Source of the DNA: Sediminibacillus massiliensis
Lineage (GTDB): Bacteria > Bacillota > Bacilli > Bacillales > Amphibacillaceae
Direction: 5' to 3'
Assembly: GCF_900156915.1 (NCBI RefSeq)
Contig: NZ_LT732535.1
Coordinates: 153,624 to 217,623 of the forward strand
DNA length: 64,000 nucleotides
The translations under genes were made by a program, and so were the position numbers. Under the pieces are notes generated by a model, which saw only the letters and a list, made by a program, of their open reading frames with translations, was not told where the DNA came from and did no database searches. This document shows, piece after piece, positions 55,713 to 64,000 of the stretch. Position 1 is the first letter of the stretch, and each line of letters starts with the position of its first letter.

Positions 55713-57786
55713 TATCTTATTTGAAATTGGACTGGAAGAGATGCCGGCACGGTTTTTGAACGATGCCGAAAGTCAGCTTGAACAAAAAACGAAAGATTGG
55801 TTGACAGATTTGAGAATTCCGTATTCGGAAATCGTTACATACTCAACCCCGAGAAGACTGGCAGTACTGATCAAAGACGCAGCGGAAAAACAACCGGATA
55901 TCGAAGAAGAAGCAAGAGGTCCGGCTAAGAAAATCGCATTGGACGATAACGGAGAATGGAGCAAGGCGGCTGTAGGCTTTTCGAAGGGGCAAGGCATGTC
56001 TGTCGATGACATCTATATGAAAGAAGTTAAGGGAACAGAATATATTTTTGTGAATAAATTCATAAAAGGTGATCAGACAGTCAATCTTTTGCCAGGATTC
56101 AAGGAAGTGATTCTGAGCTTGAACTTCCCAAAAAATATGAGATGGGGTAACTTGGACATTCGTTATGCCCGCCCGATTCGATGGATGGCTGCTTTGTTCG
56201 GCAGGGAAGTTATACCGATGGAAATTGCAGGTGTAACCTCTTCCAACGTGACTTATGGGCACCGATTCCTCGGTACCAAAGTACAGTTGGACGATGCGAT
56301 CAATTACCCGGTCATTTTAAGCGAACAATTTGTTTTGGCAGACCCGAAAGAAAGAGAAGCAAGAATAGTCCAAGGAATAAAAGGATTAGAAGAAGAACAT
56401 GATTGGAATGTCACAATAGATGATGATTTACTCGATGAGGTTCGACATCTTGTCGAGTATCCGACGGTATTTTATGGCGGGTTCGATGAAGAATTTCTGA
56501 CAGTCCCTGAAGAAGCTTTGGTAACCTCTATGAAAGAACACCAAAGATACTTTCCTGTCCGGTCAAAGACAGGCGAATTGCTTCCCTATTTCATCGGTGT
56601 GCGAAATGGAGATGCCCGCCACTTGGATAAAGTAGCAAAAGGGAATGAAAAGGTGTTGAAAGCCCGGTTGTCTGATGCGAGATTCTTTTATGAAGAAGAT
56701 CAAAAGCAGTCAATCGAGCAAAATTTGGCGAAGCTTTCTAAAATGGTTTTTCAGGAAAAGCTGGGCACGATAGCTGATAAAGTGCAGCGAGTGGTGAAGC
56801 TTACCAGAGAAATCAGCAGTGTTTTAAAAGTGGATGAGGCAACAGCCAAAAGAGCAGAAAGAGCTGCTGAAATAAGCAAATTTGATTTAGTAACAAACAT
56901 GGTCAACGAATTCACGGAGTTACAGGGTATTATGGGTGAGAAGTACGCAAGGCTTTTTGGTGAAGAGGAAAACACTGCGGTCGCTATTAACGAACACTAC
57001 ATGCCACGCAGCGCCAATGGCAAGCTTCCAGAAACACGTGAAGGTTCGATTGTCAGCGTAGCCGATAAGTTGGACACGATTGTAGGTTGTATTTCTGTTG
57101 GAATCATCCCGACTGGTTCTCAGGATCCATACGCACTTAGAAGACAAGCGCTCGGAATCCTTCAAATCATTAAAGAGCAAAAATGGAGTATCTCATTAGA
57201 ACAAATGATAGATCTCACTTACAACCAAATCGTTCAATCGGGGATCTCTATCCGTGACGAACAGCAAATTAAATCGGACCTTGAGGACTTTTTCGGACTA
57301 CGGGCATCTTATTTGATGAAAGAGAAGGACATCGAACAAGATGTGATTGATGCAGTGTTAACCAGAGGCATCGGAAATTACCACTTCGCTGTTGACAAAG
57401 CCTCCGTGTTGACTGGAAAAAGGGCAGATGAAACGTTCAAGTCGACTCAGGAAGCATTAGTCAGGGTACTCAATCTAGCGGGAAAAGGCCAGATCGGCCC
57501 TGTGAACGAACAACTTTTTGAGAATGATACAGAGAAAGCTCTATATTCCAGCTATTTGGAAGTGGAAAAAGAGTTCGAACAGGCGATAAGTTCGTTGGAT
57601 GCTGAACAAGCATTAATCGTTCTTGCTAAGTTAACCCAACCTATTCACCAATTCTTTGACCATACGATGGTTATGGCTGAAGATGAACAAATCCGGGACA
57701 ACCGGCTGCATCTTTTAAACCAAATAGCAGAAACGGTATATAAATATGCAGATTTGCGAAAAGTTCAATGGAAACAACAGTTTTAG
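55699..57786 (+). CDS. glyS: Glycyl-tRNA synthetase beta subunit
   Basis: A 695-residue subunit that recognises tRNA-Gly. [18 protein letters not shown] starts the B5-like domain; the HD-like and anticodon-binding (DALR) domains follow, with the [20 protein letters not shown] segment and a [10 protein letters not shown] end. AAAAGGAGG before ATG 55699 lies within glyQ, which indicates coupled translation. Confidence 0.97.
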   Translation: MVVTNILFEIGLEEMPARFLNDAESQLEQKTKDWLTDLRIPYSEIVTYSTPRRLAVLIKDAAEKQPDIEEEARGPAKKIALDDNGEWSKAAVGFSKGQGMSVDDIYMKEVKGTEYIFVNKFIKGDQTVNLLPGFKEVILSLNFPKNMRWGNLDIRYARPIRWMAALFGREVIPMEIAGVTSSNVTYGHRFLGTKVQLDDAINYPVILSEQFVLADPKEREARIVQGIKGLEEEHDWNVTIDDDLLDEVRHLVEYPTVFYGGFDEEFLTVPEEALVTSMKEHQRYFPVRSKTGELLPYFIGVRNGDARHLDKVAKGNEKVLKARLSDARFFYEEDQKQSIEQNLAKLSKMVFQEKLGTIADKVQRVVKLTREISSVLKVDEATAKRAERAAEISKFDLVTNMVNEFTELQGIMGEKYARLFGEEENTAVAINEHYMPRSANGKLPETREGSIVSVADKLDTIVGCISVGIIPTGSQDPYALRRQALGILQIIKEQKWSISLEQMIDLTYNQIVQSGISIRDEQQIKSDLEDFFGLRASYLMKEKDIEQDVIDAVLTRGIGNYHFAVDKASVLTGKRADETFKSTQEALVRVLNLAGKGQIGPVNEQLFENDTEKALYSSYLEVEKEFEQAISSLDAEQALIVLAKLTQPIHQFFDHTMVMAEDEQIRDNRLHLLNQIAETVYKYADLRKVQWKQQF

Positions 57787-57794
57787 TATCCGGC

Positions 57795-57823
57795 TTTATT
57801 CCTCTAAAATAATAGGATATAAT
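57795..57823 (+). promoter_or_regulatory. Possible promoter of ccpN
   Basis: TTTATT (57795-57800), 17 bases, perfect TATAAT (57818-57823), 41 bases before the ccpN start; the -35 is weak. Confidence 0.4.
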
Positions 57824-57864
57824 GAGAAATAGTATGTCACATTGATGAAAGGCGGTGAGGGTAG

Positions 57865-58494
57865 ATGGAATTAACTTCAAGACAGCAGCAAATAATCGAA
57901 ATCGTAAAAGAAAACGGACCTATCACAGGAGAAAACATTGCCACCAAGCTTGATTTAACGAGAGCTACCCTCCGGCCTGATTTATCTATCCTGACCATGG
58001 CTGGATTTTTAGACGCCCGCCCCCGTGTTGGTTATTTCGTCACAGGGAAGACAGGGACCGAACTGTTCACGGAAAAATTGAAGAAATTGAAGGTGAAACA
58101 TTATCAATCTGTCCCAATTGTCATCAATGAGAATGAATCAGTCTATGATGCGATAAGCACTATATTTTTGGAGGATGTCGGTACCTTGTTCGTTGTTGAT
58201 CAATCCTCCAACCTGACTGGTGTGGTATCGAGAAAAGATTTGCTGCGGGCTAGTATGGGTAACCAAGACTTAAACAATCTGGCTGTACATATTATCATGA
58301 CGAGAATGCCGAACATCACAATATGCAACAAAGAAGATTTGCTGATCGATGCCGCCAGATTGCTTATAGAAAAGCAGATCGACAGCCTGCCCGTCGTAAA
58401 TACTAAGAACGGTGCTATGCAGGTCGTCGGACGTATTACCAAAACCAATATGACCAAAGTCTTTGTGGAATTAACAAGTGAGGGTATGGTCTAG
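57865..58494 (+). CDS. ccpN: Transcriptional repressor CcpN (CBS domains)
   Basis: Represses gluconeogenic genes (gapB, pckA in B. subtilis) under glycolytic conditions. The 209-residue protein has an N-terminal winged helix-turn-helix ([40 protein letters not shown]) and two CBS domains that bind adenine nucleotides. AAAGGCGGTGAGG precedes the ATG. It is followed by ppsR, as in B. subtilis (yqzB-yqfL). Confidence 0.95.
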   Translation: MELTSRQQQIIEIVKENGPITGENIATKLDLTRATLRPDLSILTMAGFLDARPRVGYFVTGKTGTELFTEKLKKLKVKHYQSVPIVINENESVYDAISTIFLEDVGTLFVVDQSSNLTGVVSRKDLLRASMGNQDLNNLAVHIIMTRMPNITICNKEDLLIDAARLLIEKQIDSLPVVNTKNGAMQVVGRITKTNMTKVFVELTSEGMV

Positions 58495-58510
58495 TAAGGG
58501 AGGGCCAACT

Positions 58511-59326
58511 ATGGAGAAACCCTTGGTTTATATCGTTTCAGATTCTGTTGGGGAAACAGCGGAACTAGTTGTCAAGGCTGCACTAAGTCAGTTCGATAAC
58601 AATGGGGAGCTGGAATTGCACAGAGTTCCATATGTCGAAGATTTGGAAATATTGAGGGAAACCGTTTATCAGGCCAAAGAAAAAGGGGCTATAATTGGTT
58701 TTACGCTTGTTGAACCAACTTTCAGGAATTACCTGCTGAAAGAATCCAGCAAGCATGGAATCGAATGCATTGACATCATGGGGCCGATGGTGGATGCGAT
58801 GGAGAGGGTATTCAAGCAGGTTCCCAGATTGGAGCCGGGCCTTGTCCATAAACTCGATGAAGATTATTTCAAGAGAGTGGAAGCAATCGAATTTGCTGTC
58901 AGATATGATGATGGCAGGGATCCTAGAGGGATAAATAAAGCTGACATCGTTTTGATCGGGGTATCCCGGACATCCAAAACTCCGTTATCACAATATCTTG
59001 CCCATAAGAGGCTCAAAGTTGCCAATGTACCGATAGTACCCGAAGTGGACCCTCCGGAAGAGTTGTTCTATGTAAATCCTGAAAAATGCATTGGCTTGAA
59101 AATAAGCCCTGAAAAACTAAACGACATCAGAAAAGAACGTCTTAAGGCTTTGGGATTGGGAGACCAGGCCAGTTATGCAAATATGAATCGGATCCAACAA
59201 GAGCTTAAACACTTTGAGACAGTTGTCGACCGGATCGGCTGCCATGTGATAGATGTTTCGAATAAAGCGGTAGAAGAGACAGCGAACGTTATTCTCAGTA
59301 TAAGAAACAATTTAAGTGCTAAATAA
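58511..59326 (+). CDS. ppsR: Pyruvate, phosphate dikinase/PEP synthase regulatory protein (DUF299)
   Basis: Bifunctional kinase/pyrophosphorylase (YqfL) that switches PEP synthase or pyruvate dikinase by phosphorylation with ADP. The 271-residue product has [20 protein letters not shown], the P-loop-like [15 protein letters not shown] and [20 protein letters not shown] 58511 has AGGGAGGG upstream; the frame from 58478 overlaps ccpN. The target enzyme is not in the window. Confidence 0.94.
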   Translation: MEKPLVYIVSDSVGETAELVVKAALSQFDNNGELELHRVPYVEDLEILRETVYQAKEKGAIIGFTLVEPTFRNYLLKESSKHGIECIDIMGPMVDAMERVFKQVPRLEPGLVHKLDEDYFKRVEAIEFAVRYDDGRDPRGINKADIVLIGVSRTSKTPLSQYLAHKRLKVANVPIVPEVDPPEELFYVNPEKCIGLKISPEKLNDIRKERLKALGLGDQASYANMNRIQQELKHFETVVDRIGCHVIDVSNKAVEETANVILSIRNNLSAK

Positions 59327-59652
59327 TGTCCGAAACAAATAAGATGAATTAATCTGTGTGGTTGTGATATGATTATCACCTGGTTTTACAGAAAGAATAA
59401 AAAAATATACTGCCCTTGCTTTGTTCGTTGCCGGCAAGGGCTTCCGCATGTCTAATTAACGACTTTGTGGGTAAGAATAGTTATTAAGAAAAAATGTTAG
59501 CATTTTCTATTTTTCTGTATTATAATTAATATTTGTGAAAAAATGTTTCTATAATTTCTAAGGCTAAGATAGGAAAACAAGCACGATAATTCAGAAAAAT
59601 AAAACATTAAGAAAAAGGAAGGATTTTACTACTTATTGTAGAATAAAAAACT
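59327..59652 (+). other. Intergenic region before yqxD-dnaG-sigA
   Basis: No gene is visible. It holds a hairpin, GCCCTTGC / GCAAGGGC (about 59412-59440, 13-14-base loop, no T-run), and a likely sigma-A promoter TTAGCA (59497-59502), 18 bases, TATAAT (59521-59526), about 125 bases before yqxD. Confidence 0.5.
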
Positions 59653-60117
59653 ATGCTTTATACCTCATTAAATGTTTTTGTTGATGCAGACAGTTGCCCT
59701 GTGAAAGAGGAAATAAGTAAGGTTGCCAGCATGTATGGACTCACTGTCCACTATGTTGCTTCCTACAACCATGTAGGTTCCCTGGATAAAGGGAGTAATT
59801 GGCATATTGTCGATACTGGAGATCAGGCCGTCGATTACTTTATTTTAAACAAAGTCAGGCAAAGAGATATTGTTATAACCCAGGACCTTTCATTGGCGGC
59901 GTTAGTTGTCTCCCGCGGGGTTTATGCATTGACTCCAAGAGGTAACATTATAAATGAAGGAGATTCTGAAGAAATATTCCTCCGGAAGTATCTCAGACTT
60001 CAGAATCAAAAGCAGAAAAAAAGGGTGAAGGGTCCTTCTAAATTGACCAAAGAGGATAAAAAAAACTTTTTAGTAACATTTGAAAAAATATTGTCGAAAA
60101 TTGAAGGGTTTTCTTAG
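59653..60117 (+). CDS. yqxD: YaiI/YqxD family protein (DUF188)
   Basis: A 154-residue protein of the PIN-like DUF188 family: NVFVDADSCPVKEEI (acidic, PIN-type), GDQAVDYFILNKVRQRDIVI, TQDLSLAALVVSRGVYALTP-like core and NEGDSEEIFLRKYL. It precedes dnaG as in B. subtilis. The ATG has no ribosome-binding site in reach (nearest AAGGAAGG is 30 bases upstream) and an in-frame stop lies just upstream, so its expression signal is unusual. Confidence 0.88.
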   Translation: MLYTSLNVFVDADSCPVKEEISKVASMYGLTVHYVASYNHVGSLDKGSNWHIVDTGDQAVDYFILNKVRQRDIVITQDLSLAALVVSRGVYALTPRGNIINEGDSEEIFLRKYLRLQNQKQKKRVKGPSKLTKEDKKNFLVTFEKILSKIEGFS

Positions 60118-60152
60118 TTTGTATCGAATAAATGTAAAACATGGTGATTTCA

Positions 60153-61973
60153 ATGAATGGTCAAATTCCTGAAGAGACTATTGAAGATATTCGAAACTCC
60201 AATGATATCGTAGATGTGATTGGAGAATATGTACAGCTTAAAAAACAAGGTAGGAACTACTTTGGATTATGTCCTTTCCATGGCGAGAAAAGCCCTTCTT
60301 TTTCTGTAACACAGGAAAAGCAAATATTTCATTGTTTTGGTTGTGGGAAAGGCGGCAATGTTGTTACTTTTTTGATGGAGTTGGAAGGTTATAATTTCTA
60401 TGACGCTTTAAAACAGTTAGCCGATAGAAGCGGCAAACAATTACCTGAAAGTTATCAAGCCAGCAACAACAGCCGGCAAAACCAGGCAAATCAGGATGTT
60501 TTGCGGGCCTATGAATGGTTGACAAAGCTTTATCACCACCTGCTTCGCCATACCAAAGAAGGAAAAGAAGGGTATCAATATCTGATTGATCGAGGATTTA
60601 CTGATGAATTAATCGATACTTTTCAATTAGGGTTTTCACCTAATTCCAGAGAATTTATTGTACAGTTCCTTGAAAAGAAAGGTTTTCACCCACAAACAAT
60701 GGTCAAAGCAGGTCTATTGTCCATGAATGACCAAAATCAGATATCAGACCGCTTCAGAGGCAGGGTGATTTTCCCGATAAGGAATCACTTGGGTAAAAGC
60801 GTGGCATTTGGCGGTCGATCGATAAACGGCCAGGAACCAAAGTATTTGAACAGTCCGGAATCAGAACTTTTTCATAAGGGAACGCTTCTGTATAATTTCG
60901 ACAAAGCAAGAAGCACGATCCGGAAAGAAGAAGCTGCGGTACTGTTTGAAGGTTATATGGATGTTATTTCAGCTCATAAAGCCGGAGTCCATAACGGGGT
61001 AGCGACACTTGGAACTTCCTTAACCGATGCCCAGGCAAAGCTTCTGAGAAGGTACGTCGACACGGTGATTATTTGTTACGACGGCGACAACGCCGGTCTT
61101 CAGGCGACATATAAAGCAGCTAAAACCTTGAAAAAAGCAGGCTGCATCGTCAAAGTCGCTGTGTTGCCCGAGGGAATGGATCCGGATGATTTTATTACGC
61201 AAAAAGGTGCTGAAAGGTTTAAAAAAGAGGTTATCGATGTAAGCGATACGTATATTTCCTTCATCATGAGGTTTAGAAAGAAAGATTATAATCTAAAATT
61301 AGAAGGAGATCGCATACAGTATGTTGAAAGTGTACTTGACGAGCTTGCTTTAATCGATAGACCGGTTGAACGAGAGCATTATCTAAAAGAATTGGCAAAT
61401 GAATTTGAATTATCGTTGGATACGCTGACTCAGGAAATTCTGGCTAGAAGGCAAAAGATAAGACCAAAGCAGGATAAGATAGTGCAAAGTAGCAATACTA
61501 ATATGGCAAAAGGCCCGTATAAAGCCAAAAAGTTATTGCCGGCTTTTCATAACGCGGAAAGACAGCTGTTGGCTTATATGCTGAAAGATAACACAATAGC
61601 TGATAAAGTCAAAGAGGAATTGGCAGGTTCTTTCAACATTGAAGAACACCAGGTTATAGTTACTTATCTATATGCGTATTATGAAGAGGGACATATGCCG
61701 AATGTCAGCCATTTTTTAGAACAGCTGCCGGATGATTCTGTTCGTAGTTTAGTTGTTCAAATTGCAATGATGCCTATTCACGAGGATATAAGTGATAGGG
61801 AGATTAATGATTATATTAGACTCATCCGGACTGAAAACAGCGATGCAGTCACGATAAAATCTCTGCAAGCGGAGCAAAAAATGGCTGAAAGGCAGAATGA
61901 TCCACTGAAAGCAGCTCAAATAGCGATGAAAATCCTTGAGATCAGGAAGCAATTGAAAAATTCAAATCATTGA
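60153..61973 (+). CDS. dnaG: DNA primase
   Basis: Makes RNA primers at the replication fork. The 606-residue product has the CHC2 zinc-binding domain ([22 protein letters not shown]), the TOPRIM core ([31 protein letters not shown]), and a C-terminal helicase-binding domain. ATG 60141 is in frame, but TGGTGAT serves ATG 60153, which also matches the B. subtilis start. It is followed by sigA, forming the dnaG-rpoD pair. Confidence 0.97.
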   Translation: MNGQIPEETIEDIRNSNDIVDVIGEYVQLKKQGRNYFGLCPFHGEKSPSFSVTQEKQIFHCFGCGKGGNVVTFLMELEGYNFYDALKQLADRSGKQLPESYQASNNSRQNQANQDVLRAYEWLTKLYHHLLRHTKEGKEGYQYLIDRGFTDELIDTFQLGFSPNSREFIVQFLEKKGFHPQTMVKAGLLSMNDQNQISDRFRGRVIFPIRNHLGKSVAFGGRSINGQEPKYLNSPESELFHKGTLLYNFDKARSTIRKEEAAVLFEGYMDVISAHKAGVHNGVATLGTSLTDAQAKLLRRYVDTVIICYDGDNAGLQATYKAAKTLKKAGCIVKVAVLPEGMDPDDFITQKGAERFKKEVIDVSDTYISFIMRFRKKDYNLKLEGDRIQYVESVLDELALIDRPVEREHYLKELANEFELSLDTLTQEILARRQKIRPKQDKIVQSSNTNMAKGPYKAKKLLPAFHNAERQLLAYMLKDNTIADKVKEELAGSFNIEEHQVIVTYLYAYYEEGHMPNVSHFLEQLPDDSVRSLVVQIAMMPIHEDISDREINDYIRLIRTENSDAVTIKSLQAEQKMAERQNDPLKAAQIAMKILEIRKQLKNSNH

Positions 61974-62004
61974 TATAGAAGTAAGTCTGGAAGGAGGGGG
62001 ACTC

Positions 62005-63126
62005 ATGGCAGATAACAAGCCATCACGTTCTAAAGAAAATGAAAATGAGCTCACCCTGGAACAAGCAAAAGACCAGCTGCTTGAACTAGGTAAAAAACGA
62101 GGAATCCTCGCATATGAAGAAGTTGCAGAGCGGTTATCCAACTTTGAATTGGAATCAGATCAGATGGACGAATTTTATGAGTACCTGAATGAACAAGGTG
62201 TAGAGGTAATCGGAGATTCGGATGAAGATCCAAGTATGCAACAGTTATCCAAGGAAGAAGAATTTGACCTGAATGATTTGAGTGTTCCTCTCGGTATTAA
62301 AATCAACGACCCGGTAAGGATGTACTTGAAAGAAATAGGACGGGTTGACCTATTGTCTGCAGCTGAAGAAATAGATTTAGCCAAGCGGATCGAAGAGGGG
62401 GAAGAGGAAGCCAAGCGCAGATTGGCTGAAGCAAACCTTAGACTGGTTGTAAGTATTGCCAAACGATATGTCGGCCGGGGTATGTTATTCCTTGATTTAA
62501 TTCAGGAAGGTAACATGGGACTCATTAAGGCTGTTGAAAAGTTTGATTACCGTAAGGGTTATAAATTCAGTACCTATGCAACTTGGTGGATTCGCCAGGC
62601 AATCACAAGAGCGATTGCCGATCAGGCCCGTACAATCCGTATCCCTGTCCATATGGTTGAAACAATCAATAAACTTATCCGGGTACAAAGACAGCTTTTG
62701 CAAGACTTGGGCCGTGAACCAATCCCCGAGGAAATTGCGAAAGAAATGGAACTTACACCAGATAAAGTAAGAGAAATACTGAAAATTGCCCAAGAGCCTG
62801 TATCTCTTGAAACCCCAATCGGCGAAGAAGATGATTCGCATTTAGGTGATTTTATTGAAGATCAGGAAGCAACTTCTCCATCCGACCATGCTGCATATGA
62901 GTTATTGAAAGAGCAGTTAGAAGACGTGTTGGATACTCTGACCGACAGAGAAGAAAATGTACTAAGACTGCGGTTCGGACTGGATGACGGCCGAACAAGA
63001 ACGCTTGAAGAAGTTGGAAAAGTCTTTGGAGTAACCAGAGAGCGAATCAGACAAATAGAAGCCAAAGCATTAAGAAAACTTCGTCACCCTAGCCGCAGCA
63101 AACGGTTGAAAGACTTCTTGGAATAG
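62005..63126 (+). CDS. sigA: Primary RNA polymerase sigma factor SigA (RpoD)
   Basis: Housekeeping sigma-70 factor, 373 residues. Region 1.1-like N-terminus, region 2 with [20 protein letters not shown] and [20 protein letters not shown], region 3, and region 4 with [20 protein letters not shown] and [32 protein letters not shown] precedes the ATG. It ends the yqxD-dnaG-sigA operon. Confidence 0.98.
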   Translation: MADNKPSRSKENENELTLEQAKDQLLELGKKRGILAYEEVAERLSNFELESDQMDEFYEYLNEQGVEVIGDSDEDPSMQQLSKEEEFDLNDLSVPLGIKINDPVRMYLKEIGRVDLLSAAEEIDLAKRIEEGEEEAKRRLAEANLRLVVSIAKRYVGRGMLFLDLIQEGNMGLIKAVEKFDYRKGYKFSTYATWWIRQAITRAIADQARTIRIPVHMVETINKLIRVQRQLLQDLGREPIPEEIAKEMELTPDKVREILKIAQEPVSLETPIGEEDDSHLGDFIEDQEATSPSDHAAYELLKEQLEDVLDTLTDREENVLRLRFGLDDGRTRTLEEVGKVFGVTRERIRQIEAKALRKLRHPSRSKRLKDFLE

Positions 63127-63542
63127 CCTTGAAGTTCTGAAAGATAGGAGATTATGTTTGCTCAGTCATTGTGCTGTACCGGTACAATGGCTTTGCAATT
63201 GTAATCCCACATGCATTTTTTTGCTTGCGATTTTGATACCGTTAACATTTCTTGTAATCAATTTTACTCAAATCGGCACCGGAATGCAAATCTGCACCGA
63301 AATTATTTTTTTCGGTTTTTCTACATAAATAGGCCGGCTTTTTGCTGTTTTTTTGGGCTGTAATTAAAAAGTTTGTTGTTATTCGTTTGTCAGATGTAGA
63401 AAGTCGATGAATTCTAACGATTTTTATATACGTTGTAAAAATTCTTGTCTTTACCCTTTTCTCTTGTCGTTTTTTCAAGTAAAATATATATAGCTTGTTC
63501 ATAAAAAAGAGAATATGGGGATTACATAAGGAGGACATAGAG
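63127..63542 (+). other. Gap between sigA and cccA
   Basis: A 416-base, AT-rich gap without a convincing gene. It holds a weak hairpin (CATTGT / ACAATG, 63168-63189) with no clear terminator, and the cccA promoter TTGTCG (63464-63469), 17 bases, TATATA (63487-63492). A 98-residue reverse frame at 63242-63538 lacks family features. Confidence 0.5.
63464..63492 (+). promoter_or_regulatory. Sigma-A promoter of cccA
   Basis: TTGTCG (63464-63469), 17 bases, TATATA (63487-63492), 51 bases before the start codon. Confidence 0.5.
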
Positions 63543-63923
63543 ATGAAAAGAAACCCAGTTATCCCTTATGCAATTATCGCGGTGTTGGGAATACTTACTA
63601 TGATCGTTTTATCAATTGTCGGCCTGGATCAGTTTCAAGAAATAGAACAGGCGGGAGAAGAAGGGGGACAACAGGAAGAATCTGCTGAGGGCGGAGATCC
63701 TGGTGATCCGGAAGCTATCTTCCAAAATAACTGTGCCAGCTGCCACGGTGCTGATTTATCAGGTGGAGCAGGCCCGAACTTACAAGAAGTCGGCAGCAGG
63801 TATTCCCAAGAAGAAATCCATGAAATTATCATGAATGGAATTGAGGGAACAGCAATGCCAGGTGGTTTAGTCAGTGAAGAAGAAGCTAATTCACTAGCTG
63901 AATGGCTGGCGGAACATCAATAA
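63543..63923 (+). CDS. cccA: Membrane-anchored cytochrome c550
   Basis: Single-haem cytochrome c anchored by an N-terminal helix, in the respiratory chain. The 126-residue product has a membrane helix (about 6-27), an acidic linker, haem motif C64-A-S-C67-H68 and distal Met in AMPGGL (M105). AAGGAGG fits ATG 63543 rather than the frame from 63495. In B. subtilis cccA likewise follows sigA. It differs from the lipoprotein cytochrome at 2601 in its anchor. Confidence 0.95.
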   Translation: MKRNPVIPYAIIAVLGILTMIVLSIVGLDQFQEIEQAGEEGGQQEESAEGGDPGDPEAIFQNNCASCHGADLSGGAGPNLQEVGSRYSQEEIHEIIMNGIEGTAMPGGLVSEEEANSLAEWLAEHQ

Positions 63924-63930
63924 AACCGGT

Positions 63931-63966
63931 AAAAAGCTTTCTGGCAGGCGATCAGAAAGCTTTTTC
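63931..63966 (+). terminator. Terminator of cccA
   Basis: A perfect 13-bp stem (AAAAAGCTTTCTG / CAGAAAGCTTTTT), 9-base loop, T-run, 7 bases after the stop. Confidence 0.92.
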
Positions 63967-64000
63967 TTTGCAGTAAAACTTTATGACAGAAAGAAAGGAG

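Noticed and set aside
63242-63538. 98-residue reverse frame in the sigA-cccA gap
   Set aside because: AT-rich, low-complexity Lys/Thr composition, no clear ribosome-binding site, no family motif, and it covers the cccA promoter.

Overview
The window is chromosomal core sequence from an endospore-forming, competence-gene-carrying member of the Bacillaceae. This rests on the gene order sda | yqeG-yqeH-aroE-yhbY-nadD-yqeK-rsfS-yqeM | comER / comEA-comEB-comEC | yqzM / holA | rpsT / gpr-spoIIP-yqxA | lepA-hemW-hrcA-grpE-dnaK-dnaJ-prmA-rsmE-mtaB | rpsU-yqeY | nfeD-floA-yqfB | yqfC-yqfD-phoH-pgpH-ybeY-dgkA | era-yqzL-recO | T-box-glyQ-glyS | ccpN-ppsR | yqxD-dnaG-sigA | cccA, which closely follows Bacillus subtilis. 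AT-rich DNA, a Mrp-type Na+/H+ antiporter operon and an intergenic palindromic repeat of a kind I recall from salt- or alkali-tolerant Bacillaceae suggest a halotolerant relative; genus is not determined.

Layout. 1-3.0 kb: an oxidoreductase module (a GMC flavoprotein cut by the left window edge, tatA, tatC, a lipoprotein cytochrome c). 3.1-7.2 kb: a class B penicillin-binding protein, a small reverse-strand orphan gene, yrrS-mtnN, yrhC, and a 51-residue Tyr/Pro-rich membrane peptide gene. 7.3-13.5 kb, reverse strand: an uninterrupted sigK and a six-gene mrp operon (A,C,D,E,F,G) without mrpB. 13.7-14.1 kb: sda with a promoter flanked by a cluster of DnaA boxes. From 14.2 kb onward lies the conserved block listed above, dealing with ribosome assembly, NAD and shikimate synthesis, DNA uptake, DNA replication (holA, dnaG), sporulation (gpr, spoIIP, yqfC, yqfD), heat shock, tRNA/rRNA modification, membrane organisation and c-di-AMP turnover, glycyl-tRNA charging, carbon control and the primary sigma factor.

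Regulation visible in the sequence: a perfect CIRCE operator and sigma-A promoter before hrcA; a glycine T-box before glyQS; a sigma-W-like promoter before nfeD-floA; DnaA boxes before sda; about ten recognisable sigma-A promoters; and about sixteen intrinsic terminators, several serving convergent genes.

The window contains no tRNA or rRNA gene, CRISPR array, prophage or insertion sequence that I can recognise. No wholly new multi-gene system stands out. The best second-look items are the mrpB-less antiporter operon, the Tat-linked oxidoreductase module, the DnaA-box array at sda, the repeat element that separates dnaK from dnaJ, the unusually structured leader before holA, and two small proteins (7069-7224 and 4821-5093).
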